A stretch of 6,313 nucleotides of DNA from an uncultured Clostridia bacterium (lineage in GTDB: Bacteria; Bacillota; Clostridia; Oscillospirales; CAG-272): assembly GCA_937893945.1 (NCBI GenBank), contig CALCTA010000043.1, positions 1 to 6,313 of the forward strand, written 5' to 3'. Below, piece by piece: positions 6,233 through 6,313 of the stretch (its first letter is position 1; every line of letters starts with the position of its first letter). A program made the translations under genes and the position numbers. The notes below the pieces were generated by a model, which was given only the letters and a program-made list of their open reading frames with translations, ran no database searches and was not told where the DNA came from.

Positions 6233-6313
6233 GCAAAAAACTTTAATGAAGGGAAAAGGTTAAGCCAAGCACAGCACCCCGTGGAAAGTTTTTGCTCAAG
6301 CTTTTTTCAAAAA
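6215..6313. repeat. Two related arms in inverted orientation around a 40-base core (possible dispersed intergenic repeat; cut by window edge)
   Basis: The left arm (6215-6244) and the reverse complement of the right arm (6285-6313) share the same layout: TTTTTGAAAAAA, seven variable bases, then CAAAAAACTTT or CAAAAACTTT. They face each other across 6245-6284. The right arm begins what looks like its own hairpin (CAAGCTTTTTT, then CAAAAA) that continues beyond the window. The arrangement resembles a small non-coding repeat or non-autonomous element found between genes. No open frame of interest and no transposase is present. This stretch is the only gene-free part of the window. Confidence 0.55.

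Overview
This 6.3 kb window looks like chromosomal DNA from a member of the Clostridia (Bacillota), probably of the Oscillospirales/Ruminococcaceae type found in guts. That rests on the gene families (a DUF2974 hydrolase, a small four-cysteine protein beside ruvX, a lysozyme with a Cys-containing C-terminal tail), strong AAGGAG-type ribosome binding sites and a textbook sigma-A promoter. The genus cannot be told from the sequence alone.

All seven genes lie on the minus strand and read right to left. They are packed with gaps of 9 to 28 bases or an 8-base overlap, so they look like one operon. A perfect TTGACA / 17-base spacer / TATAAT promoter stands at 6153-6181. It is followed by (1) cca, a tRNA nucleotidyltransferase (4918-6120, GTG start); (2) ruvX/yqgF (4431-4925); (3) a 67-residue protein with four cysteines (4218-4421); (4) a DUF2974 alpha/beta hydrolase (3056-4189); (5) a DUF368 membrane protein, related to polyprenyl-phosphate translocases (2072-3037); (6) a secreted GH25 lysozyme with an SH3 domain and a C-terminal anchor (748-2052); and (7) murQ, MurNAc-6-phosphate etherase, which runs off the left edge (1-728).

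The promoter-proximal half is nucleic-acid housekeeping. The distal half has a cell-wall theme: recycling of the undecaprenyl-phosphate carrier, cleavage of the glycan strand, and breakdown of the released MurNAc-6-phosphate. Putting these into one transcript is a plausible link between growth and wall turnover, but that is inference.

The right end (6182-6313) has no gene visible. It holds a hairpin-forming inverted repeat and a second, oppositely oriented related arm around a 40-base core. This resembles a small dispersed intergenic repeat and is cut by the window edge. No tRNA or rRNA gene, CRISPR array, transposase or phage gene was seen.
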